Shown in pieces: positions 1 through 8,477 of a stretch of 64,000 nt of DNA. The notes beneath the pieces were generated by a model. It was given only the letters and a program-made list of their open reading frames with translations. It ran no database searches and was not told where the DNA came from. Origin of the DNA: Thalassobius sp050633445 (GTDB taxonomy: Bacteria > Pseudomonadota > Alphaproteobacteria > Rhodobacterales > Rhodobacteraceae); assembly GCA_050633445.1 (NCBI GenBank), contig JBOEGN010000040.1, forward strand, positions 1-64,000. The letters are read 5' to 3'. How positions within the stretch are numbered: position 1 is the first letter of the stretch; each line of letters opens with the position of its first letter. The position numbers and the translations under genes were made by a program.

Positions 1-899
1 TCGTGGGTGCCGCCTTCGGGGGTGGGGACGGTGTTACAATAGGACTGGATGAAGCCATCGCGCGACGGGGTCCAGTTTATCGCCCATTCGACCTTGCCGG
101 GGGTTTTGAATTTCTCGGTGAAATCCACGGTGCCCGCGAAGGGCTGATCCGCATAGGTGCTGGAGCCGTTCAGCGTTTCGTTCAGATAGTCCGCCAGACC
201 GCCGGGAAAGTGAAACGTCGCCTCGGTCGGGGTTTCCTTGTCATCAATCGCGGATTTCCAGCGGATTTCGACGCCGCTGAACAGATACGCCTTGGAGCGG
301 ATGGATTTGAACAGACGTGCAGGTTTGAACCGGTGCGAGCCGAAAATATCCGGGTCCGCGTGAAACGTCACCATAGTGCCGCGCCGGTTGGGGGCTGCGC
401 CGACCTTAGCCACAGGCCCTTGGGGCAGGCCACGGCTGAAGCGCTGTTCATAGAGTTCCTTGTTCCGCGCCACCTGCACGACCATCTTGTCCGACAGCGC
501 GTTCACGACGGACGCCCCAACCCCGTGCAGACCGCCCGAGGTCTGATAGGCCTTGCCGCTGAATTTACCACCCGCGTGCAGGGTGCACAGAATGACCTCC
601 AGCGCGGATTTGTCGGGGAATTTGGGATGCGGATCAATCGGGATGCCGCGGCCGTTGTCGCGGACGGTCAGGCTGTAATCCTCGTGCAGCTCAACCTCGA
701 TCCGGTTGGCGTGGCCTGCGACAGCCTCGTCCATCGAGTTGTCGAGGATTTCGGCCACCATATGGTGCAGCGCGCGTTCGTCCGTGCCACCGATATACAT
801 GCCGGGGCGTTTGCGAACCGGTTCCAACCCTTCCAACACCTCGATCGAGGAGGCATCATAGGTTTGGTCTTGGGTCTCGGCCAGAAGGTCGTTGGACAT
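1..899 (-). CDS. parE: DNA topoisomerase IV subunit B, N-terminal part (runs off the window)
   Basis: This is the ATPase subunit of topoisomerase IV, which decatenates daughter chromosomes together with ParC. Reading from the ATG at 899, the protein opens MSNDLLAETQ and soon shows the GHKL ATPase fold: EGLEPVRKRPGMYIG, then the ATP/Mg motif EILDNSMDEA (the N-box Asn and catalytic Glu), DNGRGIP, and the lid TSGGLHGVGASVVNALS. About 299 codons are present; the transducer end, TOPRIM and C-terminal regions lie beyond base 1. ParE is preferred over GyrB because of the RKRPGMYIGGTDERALHHM wording and the FPDKSALEVILCTLHAGGKF stretch, but the two are close relatives. No pair partner is visible here. 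Confidence 0.93.
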   Translation of the reverse strand, partial: MSNDLLAETQDQTYDASSIEVLEGLEPVRKRPGMYIGGTDERALHHMVAEILDNSMDEAVAGHANRIEVELHEDYSLTVRDNGRGIPIDPHPKFPDKSALEVILCTLHAGGKFSGKAYQTSGGLHGVGASVVNALSDKMVVQVARNKELYEQRFSRGLPQGPVAKVGAAPNRRGTMVTFHADPDIFGSHRFKPARLFKSIRSKAYLFSGVEIRWKSAIDDKETPTEATFHFPGGLADYLNETLNGSSTYADQPFAGTVDFTEKFKTPGKVEWAINWTPSRDGFIQSYCNTVPTPEGGTH

Positions 900-1002
900 G
901 CGCGGCTGCTCTTTTTGGTGTTCGTTGACGCCAACTATAGACCAAGTCCGGGGGGGAGGTGCAATCGGTTATCGGTGATACGCCGCCCGTTCAACTGGGG
1001 GT

Positions 1003-1287
1003 TCAGGCCCAAATGATCTGCAAATCCTCGCGGAAGGCAAATCGTTGGATGTGACGGTCGACGACATCCTTGAAATGGGCCAGATCACCGTCATCAGGCA
1101 CCGACACCTGCATGTCCAACTGATCGGGCATGGCCTGAAGGGTCAGGACGTTGCCCGACTCGAACCGGATATCGCCAGATTCGGGGGTGAATTCCACGGC
1201 GGCCTTGTGGCCCCAATGCTTGCACAGCTGCTGTAAATAGCGGCTGGCACTTTGCGTGGCGGCGGTGGCGGAGGCAGTTTGAGACAT
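1003..1287 (-). CDS. DUF2218 domain-containing protein
   Basis: A small cytoplasmic protein of about 94 residues starting MSQTASATAATQSASRYL and covering one DUF2218 domain: the pattern YLQQLCKHWGHK, then FTPESGDIRFESG, and a C-terminal LAHFKDVVDRHIQRFAFREDL. The family is of unknown biochemical role; members are often found near iron-siderophore genes, but no such genes are seen here. The ATG at 1287 is chosen because the family begins with a serine/alanine-rich stretch ahead of the helix; an in-frame longer start at 1326 adds 13 residues without family resemblance. It is transcribed alone, with parE downstream. Confidence 0.78.
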   Translation of the reverse strand: MSQTASATAATQSASRYLQQLCKHWGHKAAVEFTPESGDIRFESGNVLTLQAMPDQLDMQVSVPDDGDLAHFKDVVDRHIQRFAFREDLQIIWA

Positions 1288-1532
1288 TTTTGGCCCGGTC
1301 CTTGTGAGTTCGCTGCACCGGAACATAAGTGCCTCGGACCATTAATCAAATCCTTTTTGCAGATGGGTGAGGACGCGCGGAGATTGACGGAAAGCCAATA
1401 AAATAAGGCGGATTTAAGAGAAATGTGGCGCAATGACATAATTTCGCCCGATGTATGGGTAGTCTATTGGATGGGTGAGGTATCACTAGTATAAGTAGTA
1501 TTTGCTTATTATTGACAAGTTTGAGGTGCGGT

Positions 1533-2237
1533 ATGCGGGGCTCTGAAATCCCGAATTCAACGACCAGTCCACGGGCAAAGTTCCGCGGCCCAGCGGGGCG
1601 GCCGATGCCGTTCGAACTGGGGGCTCAGGTGCCCGATTTCCGGGCGGAAACAACGCGTGGGACCTTGTCCTTTCGTCCTTGGGCGGCGGGCAAATGGGTG
1701 TATGTGTTTGGCTTTCCATCGACATTTGCGTCGGTTTGTTCGACCGAATTGATCGCCTTCGCGGCCAAACGCGAAGAATGCGAGAAAATCGGGCTAAAGC
1801 TTTTGGGGATCACGCCGTCAGGACTAAGAGAGTTGCACGACTGGGTGTCGGACCTGGAACGTCTGTTCGGGTTGGACGTGTTTTTCCCCATCATTGCGGA
1901 TGAGAAATGCAAGATTCTGCGCCATCTGGGCATGAGCGGTGCCGAAGATTCAATGAAGTTGAACTCCCGCCCAGGAATGTTCATCGACCCGGCCTACGAG
2001 CTGCGTATGTTCACCAATTATCCAGCGCGTATGGGCCGCTCCACGGATGAGGTTATTCGCTGCGTCGAGGGCATGAAGGACATGGATTATTCCGGCCTTG
2101 CCATCCCCGCCGATTGGGGGCCTGGCGACGATCTGGTTGCGCCCAAGGGCGTCGCGACAGAGGAATTGCAGCAGGTGTTTGGTGACGACTGGAGCAAAAT
2201 TTCGGACTATCTGCTGGTCGCCCATGTGAAAGGCTGA
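1533..2237 (+). CDS. Peroxiredoxin, Prx6-like, with an altered active-site motif
   Basis: Thioredoxin-fold peroxidase of the AhpC/TSA superfamily, expected to reduce hydroperoxides in the cytoplasm. Family hallmarks are LGAQVPDF near the start, the peroxidatic Cys in FPSTFASVCSTEL, DWVSDLERLFGLDVFFPIIADEK, RMGRSTDEVIRCVEGM (active-site Arg region) and the Prx6-type tail with DWGPGDDLVAPKG. The canonical P-x-x-x-T-x-x-C motif reads P-STF-A-SV-C, so the conserved Thr is Ala. A GAGG Shine-Dalgarno sits 6 nt before the ATG at 1533; an alternative ATG at 1605 gives the usual family N-terminus (MPFELGAQ) but has a weaker site. The gene stands alone, convergent with the hydrolase downstream. Confidence 0.85.
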   Translation: MRGSEIPNSTTSPRAKFRGPAGRPMPFELGAQVPDFRAETTRGTLSFRPWAAGKWVYVFGFPSTFASVCSTELIAFAAKREECEKIGLKLLGITPSGLRELHDWVSDLERLFGLDVFFPIIADEKCKILRHLGMSGAEDSMKLNSRPGMFIDPAYELRMFTNYPARMGRSTDEVIRCVEGMKDMDYSGLAIPADWGPGDDLVAPKGVATEELQQVFGDDWSKISDYLLVAHVKG

Positions 2238-2244
2238 AGGACGG

Positions 2245-3132
2245 TCAGGCCGGTTGCGCGCCCAGCCAGTCCTGAATAATCTGTGCGGCCTGATCGGGTT
2301 TTTGGTGGATGATCCAATGATCTGCGCCCGCGACATCCTTGCGGGTCAGATCGGCGCAATACTCCTCCAGCCCCTCAGTTGCCTCGGGCAGCAGCGCGGT
2401 ATCCCCCGTGCCCCAGACCAAAAGATGCGGCATAGGGATATGCAGCCGGTCGGCGGGGATTTGGGGGACGTTGTCCAGACGCTCGCCAGGTTGGCCAAGT
2501 TGCAGCGGAGAGGCGCGGTACCAGTTCACCATCCCGCGCAGCCGTCCGGGCCGGGCCCATTCGTGCTTGTAGGCGTCCAGTTTTTCATCCGTCAGCCAGG
2601 ATTGATCCATCTTGGCCGAGAAAATCTGTAGCAGCCGGTCGAAGTCATCCCCAGCCAGCCAGTCCTCGGATCCCTCTCGTTTCAGCGTATGAATGTATTG
2701 AGAGGCATCGGTTTGCGCACCACCCGCAGCCATAGACGTCTGAAACGGCGCCGGATGCACCCCGTTTAGGATGATCAACCGAGAGACCCGCTGAGGCGCC
2801 ATAAAGCCCATCGCATAGGCGACCGCTGCGCCCCAGTCATGGCCGACGACCACGGCCTGATCGGCCCCAAGATGATCCAGCAATGCGGTCATGTCGCCAA
2901 CCAGCTTGGTCACTTGGTATTCTGAAACCTCCTCGGGGGCCCAGCTTTGACCATATCCGCGCTGATCCGGGGCGATGCAGTGGTAGTGATCGGCAAATCG
3001 GGGTGCAAAGTCGGCCCAAGCCCCGGAATATTCGGGAAACCCATGCAGAAACAGCATCACCGGAGCCCCTGCCGTTCCCCATCCCAGATAGTGAAACGAC
3101 TGCCCGTTCAGCTCGATATGGTGGCTAAGCAT
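2245..3132 (-). CDS. Alpha/beta hydrolase, epoxide-hydrolase-like
   Basis: A 295-residue soluble alpha/beta hydrolase of the epoxide hydrolase group. Visible landmarks: oxyanion-hole motif HGFP (residues 30-33), nucleophile elbow GHDWGA with an Asp nucleophile at 99 rather than Ser, a cap region containing NWYRASPL with the Tyr typical of epoxide hydrolases, the acid in WGTGDTA (about 244) and the general base His in GADHW (about 272). An Asp nucleophile plus cap Tyr favours epoxide hydrolase or haloalkane-dehalogenase-like chemistry over an ester hydrolase. Start at 3132 is supported by a GGAGG site; a longer in-frame start at 3306 lacks homology. Substrate cannot be read from sequence. Confidence 0.87.
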   Translation of the reverse strand: MLSHHIELNGQSFHYLGWGTAGAPVMLFLHGFPEYSGAWADFAPRFADHYHCIAPDQRGYGQSWAPEEVSEYQVTKLVGDMTALLDHLGADQAVVVGHDWGAAVAYAMGFMAPQRVSRLIILNGVHPAPFQTSMAAGGAQTDASQYIHTLKREGSEDWLAGDDFDRLLQIFSAKMDQSWLTDEKLDAYKHEWARPGRLRGMVNWYRASPLQLGQPGERLDNVPQIPADRLHIPMPHLLVWGTGDTALLPEATEGLEEYCADLTRKDVAGADHWIIHQKPDQAAQIIQDWLGAQPA

Positions 3133-3325
3133 GGTGCGGTTCCTCCCTCTTGGGCAGCCTAGCAAGCCACAGGCCGGGGGCAAACATATTCGCGGCGTCA
3201 TGTCTTGTGGATTTGGCCGAAAAGACCCCGAATTTCGCGCCAAAGGTAACAGGTATTTGACATCCATCAAAGCGGCCCGCGCTGGGGCGCAATAAGATGC
3301 GCTCATACCAAGTTAGGAGAAACGC

Positions 3326-4342
3326 ATGACCGTGACGCCCACCGCCGCGAAGGCGAATTCTGTTTCCAATTCTGCCAAGCCCGCCACAAAGCCTGCCGCT
3401 GTTAAACCGGCTGTAGCGACCAAGGCACCGGAAGCAAAACCCGCCGACGCAACCCCTTCGCAAGCCACCAGCTCCCAGCCGACGCCCGCTCAGGTGCGTC
3501 ACGCTTTTGAAACCGGCGAATACCCCTATGACACCAAGCTGTCGCGCCGGGCCTATGAGGCGCAAAAAGCCAAGCTTCAGGCCGAATTGCTGAAGGTTCA
3601 GCTGTGGGCGCAGGAAACCGGCCAGAAATTTGTCCTGCTGTTCGAAGGTCGCGACGCTGCGGGTAAGGGCGGCACGATCAAACGCTTTACCGAGCACCTG
3701 AACCCTCGGAATGCGCGCGTTGTGGCGTTGAACAAGCCCACCGACGAAGAGCGCGGCCAGTGGTATTTCCAGCGCTACATCGACCACCTGCCCACCGCAG
3801 GCGAGATCGTGCTGTATGACCGGTCCTGGTACAACCGCGCCGGTGTGGAGCGGGTCATGGGGTTCTGCGAGCCGAATGACTATCTGGAATTCATGCGTCA
3901 AACGCCCGAGCTGGAACGGATGCTGGTGCGCTCGGGGATCAAGTTCTACAAATACTGGTTCTCGGTCACCCGCGAAGAGCAAATGCGCCGCTTCAAGTCG
4001 CGTGAAACCGACCCGCTGAAACAGTGGAAACTGTCGCCGATCGACAAAGCCTCTCTGGGCAAGTGGGACGACTATACCGAAGCAAAAGAGGCGATGTTCT
4101 TTTATACCGACACCGCCGATGCGCCTTGGACTGTGGTCAAGTCGAACGACAAGAAACGAGCGCGTCTTAACTGCATGCTGCATTTCCTGTCGACGCTGGA
4201 TTACCCCGGCAAGGATCTGAGCATCGCTTCTGGTCCTGATCCGTTGATCGTGGGCGGCGCGAACCATGTGATCCACCGCTCTAACCACATTCTAGGCACC
4301 GCTTTGCACCCCGATCAGCGCAAACCGCGCGACGAGGCCTAA
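3326..4342 (+). CDS. ppk2: Polyphosphate kinase 2 family protein
   Basis: PPK2 enzymes transfer phosphate between polyphosphate and nucleoside diphosphates (or monophosphates), linking phosphate storage to nucleotide pools. The core spans residues about 55-300: Walker A GRDAAGKGG (108-116), the lid/base region LNPRNARVVALNKPTDEE, and the Walker B block VLYDRSWYNRAGVE (163-176). The first 55 residues are an Ala/Lys/Pro-rich low-complexity extension, reminiscent of histone-H1-like tails and absent from the minimal family. AGGAG precedes the ATG. It is divergent from the hydrolase and ends only 3 bases from the convergent DUF2461 gene. ADP/GDP preference cannot be told. Confidence 0.92.
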   Translation: MTVTPTAAKANSVSNSAKPATKPAAVKPAVATKAPEAKPADATPSQATSSQPTPAQVRHAFETGEYPYDTKLSRRAYEAQKAKLQAELLKVQLWAQETGQKFVLLFEGRDAAGKGGTIKRFTEHLNPRNARVVALNKPTDEERGQWYFQRYIDHLPTAGEIVLYDRSWYNRAGVERVMGFCEPNDYLEFMRQTPELERMLVRSGIKFYKYWFSVTREEQMRRFKSRETDPLKQWKLSPIDKASLGKWDDYTEAKEAMFFYTDTADAPWTVVKSNDKKRARLNCMLHFLSTLDYPGKDLSIASGPDPLIVGGANHVIHRSNHILGTALHPDQRKPRDEA

Positions 4343-4345
4343 GCC

Positions 4346-4987
4346 CTAGCCCTGAAGCCAGCGCATCAGCGGCGTCAGGGCGCTGAAACCTTCCGTCAAA
4401 GCCGTCCGAAGATCTGTGGGCGGCTTTGTCATATCCTGCCAGCAGGTCAGCGATTTATGGCGCAGCAACGCGCCGCGCGGATGGTCTTTGTCAAAGGCCG
4501 AGGGCACGCGTTTCAGCTCGGGCGGGTTCAGGCGAAACCCCTGGGTGGTCAAATCATCCAAAGCCGTCGCAAGCGCCGCGCCCGTGTTGCCAGCGACCCG
4601 GTCACGATAGGCGGTCAGCGCTGCGCCCTGCATACCCATGCAACCCGCCCCCAGAACCACGCGGTCCAGTTCAACCCCAAAGAAATAACCCGTGTTGGTG
4701 GACCCCGCGACGCCCCACAGCATGTGCAGATGCAGGTGATAGGGCGTCTTGTCCTTGGAAAACCGCACGTCCCGATGGGGTCGGAACAGTTTGGGGGCCA
4801 CAGGCGCGCCGGCCAGCCTCTCCAGGTCCGCGCTGATCACATCCAGCAGCGCCGTTGCGGGCGCCTTTAACGTGTCATCATAGCGGGGTTTTTGCGCTTG
4901 AAACCAATCGCGGGTGTTGTTCTGGGACAGCTCGGTCAGAAAACCTTGGGCATCTGTGATCAGGGTTTGAAACGGGTCTTGTGTCAT
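4346..4987 (-). CDS. DUF2461 (TIGR02453) family protein
   Basis: Conserved 213-residue protein whose function is not established. The DUF2461 signature is clear: LTELSQNNTRDWFQAQKPRY near the start, LFRPHRDVRFSKDKTPYHLHL in the middle and a C-terminal LLRHKSLTCWQD segment. No membrane segment or signal peptide. The ATG at 4987 gives the usual family N-terminus; the open frame continues upstream to 5188 through unrelated basic sequence that also overlaps the divergent DUF1007 gene, so the longer start is unlikely. Confidence 0.85.
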   Translation of the reverse strand: MTQDPFQTLITDAQGFLTELSQNNTRDWFQAQKPRYDDTLKAPATALLDVISADLERLAGAPVAPKLFRPHRDVRFSKDKTPYHLHLHMLWGVAGSTNTGYFFGVELDRVVLGAGCMGMQGAALTAYRDRVAGNTGAALATALDDLTTQGFRLNPPELKRVPSAFDKDHPRGALLRHKSLTCWQDMTKPPTDLRTALTEGFSALTPLMRWLQG

Positions 4988-5116
4988 CGCAGCCTCGGGG
5001 TGGGGATGGGGGCAGGGTAACGGGCCGCTGCCCGTCCGCCAAGAGAGGTAAGCAGGCATCCGCGCGCGCCGGACGAGGCTCTTTCCCCCTCCACGCCTTC
5101 GGGATACATAGCTGAC

Positions 5117-5749
5117 ATGTTTAAATTGCGTTCCATGCTGATCTCTGCCGTCTTGTGTTTGCCACCGATGGCGCAGGCGCATCCGCATGTTTTTGTGGAT
5201 ACGACGCTGCGGATTTTGACGGATGATCAGGGCTTGGCGACCGGGGTCGAGATCACCTGGGTCTATGACGACCTCTATTCCCTGCTGATCCTAGAAGATA
5301 TGCAGATGGACGCTGACTATGACGGTGTTCTGACGCCTCAGGAATTGGCCAGACTGCACCGCTTTGACATGAATTGGGATCCGGGATTTCTGGGTGATGT
5401 GTATGCCAAGGGCGATAGTGGTGCGCTAGCGCTGAGCGCCCCGCAGCCTGTGGACACGCAGCTTGAAAACGCGCGGATCGTCACGCGGCATATCCGGCGG
5501 TTTCCCGCGCCGCAAAAGGCGGTAGAGCTGCGCGCCTATGATCCCACATTCTACACGGCCTATGACCTGACCGGAGGCGTTCATGCGCCCCAAGCCTGTA
5601 TCGTGCACAAGCAGGCCGCCGATCTGGACGCGGCCTATGCGCGGGTGGCCAAACTGATGGATGAAAAAGCCTATGCCGAGGATGATTACCCTGCGGTGGG
5701 CGATGTTTTTGCTGACACGGTGACGGTGACATGCGCCAACGGATCCTGA
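5117..5749 (+). CDS. DUF1007 family periplasmic protein, metal-transport partner
   Basis: Exported protein with a Sec signal peptide (first 21 residues, cleavage expected after AQA) followed by HPHVFVD, the hallmark opening of DUF1007. Residues 65-76 (DADYDGVLTPQE) match a 12-residue EF-hand-type loop, suggesting a bound divalent ion. In Haemophilus a DUF1007 protein (ZevA) works with a NicO-type membrane protein (ZevB) in zinc uptake; the same gene order here, with a 19-base overlap with the NicO gene, supports a joint transport role. The metal is not determined by sequence; zinc, nickel and cobalt are all possible. Confidence 0.85.
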   Translation: MFKLRSMLISAVLCLPPMAQAHPHVFVDTTLRILTDDQGLATGVEITWVYDDLYSLLILEDMQMDADYDGVLTPQELARLHRFDMNWDPGFLGDVYAKGDSGALALSAPQPVDTQLENARIVTRHIRRFPAPQKAVELRAYDPTFYTAYDLTGGVHAPQACIVHKQAADLDAAYARVAKLMDEKAYAEDDYPAVGDVFADTVTVTCANGS

Positions 5750-6639
5750 GTCTTCTGCCGCTTGCTGCGGTGGGGGTGCTGGGCTGTCTGGCCCTGTGGC
5801 TGTGGGGCTTTGGTGGTGCCTCCGAGGTGCAGCGCTGGGCCGCCCAAGGCCAACGCGAGATGCAGACGGCCATGGCTGGCACATTGCGGCGCTTGAAAGG
5901 CGGCGATCCGGCGGCCTTGGCGGGTCTGATGGGGCTGTGCTTTGCCTATGGGTTCTTTCACGCTGCCGGTCCGGGGCATGGCAAAGTTCTGATCGGAGGC
6001 TACGGTCTGGGCCAGCGCGTGCCCATGTTGCGCCTGTCGGTGCTGGCGGTTGCCTCGTCCCTGGCCCAAGCGGCCACGGCTGTGATTATGGTCTATGCCG
6101 GTGTTTTGGTGCTGAACTGGTCGCGGCAATTCATGGTCGACACAGCGGAACGGATTCTGGCTCCTGCCAGCTATGCGATGGTCGCTCTGGTGGGCCTGTG
6201 GTTGCTGGTGCGCGGATTGCGCCATTTGCGGCGCGTCCGCGCCGGGGGGCACGCACATCATCACCATGATCACGACTGCGGATGCGGCCACGCGCATGGC
6301 CCCACAATGGAACAAGCCCAAGAGACGCGCAGCCTGGGACAAGCCTTGATGCTGGTGGGCACGGTCGCGATCCGCCCCTGCACCGGCGCGCTGTTCGTGC
6401 TGATCGTGACATGGCGGATGGGGCTCGAGTGGGTCGGCATCGCGGGGGCCTTTGCGATGGGGTTGGGCACGGCGACCGTGACGCTTGCGGTGGCCATCGG
6501 AGCGATCTTACTGCGCGAATCCTCGCTGTCGCAAATGCGCGCGCCGGGGATGCTGGTCTATGCCATGCCCTTGCTAGAGCTGCTGGCGGGCTCTCTTATT
6601 GCCATTCTGTCGCTGCAACTGATGTTCGCGGCGCTGTAA
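5731..6639 (+). CDS. NicO/RcnA-superfamily metal transporter (ZevB-like)
   Basis: Inner-membrane protein of 302 residues with about six membrane helices. Conserved NicO motifs: HAAGPGHGKVLIGGY (77-91) in an early membrane segment and RPCTGALFVL later. A cytosolic or periplasmic loop at 172-190 is very His/Cys-rich (HAHHHHDHDCGCGHAH), a probable metal-binding trap. It overlaps the DUF1007 gene by 19 bases, implying co-expression. Annotated in databases usually as nickel/cobalt transporter, but ZevB of Haemophilus, of similar architecture, serves zinc acquisition. Direction of transport (import or efflux) is not clear from sequence. Confidence 0.87.
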   Translation: MRQRILSLLPLAAVGVLGCLALWLWGFGGASEVQRWAAQGQREMQTAMAGTLRRLKGGDPAALAGLMGLCFAYGFFHAAGPGHGKVLIGGYGLGQRVPMLRLSVLAVASSLAQAATAVIMVYAGVLVLNWSRQFMVDTAERILAPASYAMVALVGLWLLVRGLRHLRRVRAGGHAHHHHDHDCGCGHAHGPTMEQAQETRSLGQALMLVGTVAIRPCTGALFVLIVTWRMGLEWVGIAGAFAMGLGTATVTLAVAIGAILLRESSLSQMRAPGMLVYAMPLLELLAGSLIAILSLQLMFAAL

Positions 6640-6714
6640 CCGAGATACCGTAGTAACCCGGTGCCCGCTGCGGCTGGCTTGCCCTTGTCTGCCCACGCAG
6701 ATAGGCCAGAGGGC

Positions 6715-8076
6715 ATGACCAATCTTCAGCATATGCGCGCCATACTGGTGCTGGGCTTGCCCCTGATCGGCAGTAACGTCGCGCAATTCGCGATTTCGTT
6801 GATCGATACCATCATGCTGGGTTGGTACGATGTCGAGGCTCTGGCCGCGCAGGTCATGAGCTCGATGATGTTTTTCGTGCTGTTCATTATGGGGTCCGGG
6901 TTCGCCTGGGCGGTGATGCCCATGGTCGCCGAGGCCGAGGCCGCCGGGAATCAGACCCAGGTGCGCCGCTTTACCCGCATGGCGCTGTGGATTTCATTGC
7001 TGTTTGGCGTGGCGGTGATGCCCTTGATGATCTGGTCGGAACCTATGCTGCTGCTGATGGGCCAGACCCCTCAGATTGCGAAGGTTGGGGCGGATTATCT
7101 GGTCATTGCCGGTTGGGGGATTTTTCCGGCGCTGATGGTGATGGTGCTGAAATCCTATCTGGCCGCGCTGGAGCGGACGCGCATTGTTTTGTGGGTCACG
7201 CTGGGCGCTGTGGCTGTGAATGTACTGGTGAATTACGCACTGATTTTCGGCAACTGGGGCCTGCCCGAGATGGGCATTCGCGGGGCTGCTGTGGCCTCGG
7301 TCGCGGTGCAGATGGTGTCGATGCTGGTGCTGATGGTCTATGTCTCGGTGGTCACCGCTGAACATCAGCTTTTTGTCCGGGTTTGGCGCCCCGATTGGGA
7401 GGCTTTCGGGCAAGTGTTCCGCCTGGGCTGGCCGATCGGGTTGACCAACCTAGCCGAGGTCGGGCTGTTCGCTGCGGCCTCGACCATGATGGGCTGGATG
7501 GGAGAGATCCCGCTGGCTGCGCATGGGATCGCGCTCCAGATCGCCTCGTTGACCTTCATGGTGCATCTGGGCCTGTCCAACGTGGCCACAGTGCGCGCTG
7601 GTCGGGCGGTGGGACGCCGTGATCCGCAGAGCCTGCGGCGCGGCGCCATTGGCGTGATGATCCTATCGGCAGCCCTTGCTCTGATAACGATGGTGATATT
7701 CCTGACCGTGCCCGAGATTCTGATGGGGGCCTTTATCTCTCCCGATGACCCGGACCGAGCGCCGGTGATCGCGCTGGGCGTGCCGTTGCTGGCGGCAGCG
7801 GCTGTGTTCCAACTGGCGGACGCCGCGCAGGTGCTGGCATTGGGGCTGCTGCGCGGGGTGCAGGATACGCGCGTGCCGATGGTGATCGCGGCAGTGTCTT
7901 ATTGGGTGATTGGCGTGCCGATCAGCTATGGCCTTGGCTTTGCGCTGGATTGGCAGGGGCCCGGCGTGTGGATCGGCCTGACCGTGGGTCTGTTTATCGC
8001 TTCGGCGTTGTTGATGGGCCGGTTTTGGGGGTTTTCGGTTAAGACACTAAGGGATGATGGCCCGCTGGAGCGTTAA
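6715..8076 (+). CDS. MATE family efflux transporter
   Basis: A 453-residue inner-membrane antiporter with twelve predicted helices in two pseudo-symmetric halves, of the NorM/MATE type that exports cationic compounds using Na+ or H+ gradients. Recognisable parts: LGLPLIGSNVAQFAISLIDTIMLGWY in helix 1-2, LAALERTRIVLWVTLGAV, and in the second half GWPIGLTNLAEVGLFAAAS and RGVQDTRVPMVIAAVSYW. The ATG at 6715 has AGAGGG just upstream; the frame opens earlier at a GTG (6661) without homology. Stop overlaps the convergent gene by 4 bases. Substrate unknown. Confidence 0.92.
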   Translation: MTNLQHMRAILVLGLPLIGSNVAQFAISLIDTIMLGWYDVEALAAQVMSSMMFFVLFIMGSGFAWAVMPMVAEAEAAGNQTQVRRFTRMALWISLLFGVAVMPLMIWSEPMLLLMGQTPQIAKVGADYLVIAGWGIFPALMVMVLKSYLAALERTRIVLWVTLGAVAVNVLVNYALIFGNWGLPEMGIRGAAVASVAVQMVSMLVLMVYVSVVTAEHQLFVRVWRPDWEAFGQVFRLGWPIGLTNLAEVGLFAAASTMMGWMGEIPLAAHGIALQIASLTFMVHLGLSNVATVRAGRAVGRRDPQSLRRGAIGVMILSAALALITMVIFLTVPEILMGAFISPDDPDRAPVIALGVPLLAAAAVFQLADAAQVLALGLLRGVQDTRVPMVIAAVSYWVIGVPISYGLGFALDWQGPGVWIGLTVGLFIASALLMGRFWGFSVKTLRDDGPLER

Positions 8077-8477
8077 TCGTCCTTGTCCATCCGTCCGGCT
8101 TTGCGCCGGATCAGCACACTGCGCAAGTCATGCATCGCCAGAAGCAACGCGTCTGTAACCTTGTCCAGTTGACGGTCATTGGCGCGGGTTTGCACCCAAT
8201 GCGCGGTTTGGTTCAGATGGTCGACCGTGCGCAAGATGTCGTCGACGTCGCGCCGGTTCAGCTGTTTTTTGCGCTCATCCATCCAGTTGGCGATTGCGGC
8301 CTTGTCGGCCTCGCTCAACACGCGATCCCCCTGAGGTTTCACGTCGCCATTGCGGATATTCACGGTCGCGATTTGGTCCATTTCGATCCGCCGTTGCCGG
8401 TTCGCCGCATCTACACGAAACACAAAAGCGCCGTTGTCACGGGTGCGGAAATAGTATTCGGGTAGGTCGCCAGACAT
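8073..8477 (-). CDS. Conserved hypothetical protein, coupled to the metallopeptidase
   Basis: A 134-residue cytoplasmic protein not matched to a named domain. The first 40 residues (YYFRTRDNGAFVFRVDAANRQRRIEM) look like a small beta-sheet module; the rest is helical and charged, with LDKVTDALLLAMHDLRSVLIRRKAGR at the end. Its ATG overlaps the stop codon of the upstream metallopeptidase gene by one base (TAATG), so the two are probably translationally coupled and co-regulated. Its 3' end overlaps the MATE gene by 4 bases. Confidence 0.7.
   Translation of the reverse strand: MSGDLPEYYFRTRDNGAFVFRVDAANRQRRIEMDQIATVNIRNGDVKPQGDRVLSEADKAAIANWMDERKKQLNRRDVDDILRTVDHLNQTAHWVQTRANDRQLDKVTDALLLAMHDLRSVLIRRKAGRMDKDD

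Noticed and set aside
1512..1517. TTGACA as a -35 box for the peroxiredoxin gene
   Set aside because: No -10-like sequence at proper spacing; a matching -10 would fall inside the coding region.
3125..4288. 387-codon reverse frame opposite ppk2
   Set aside because: No domain, antisense to an intact PPK2 with Walker motifs.
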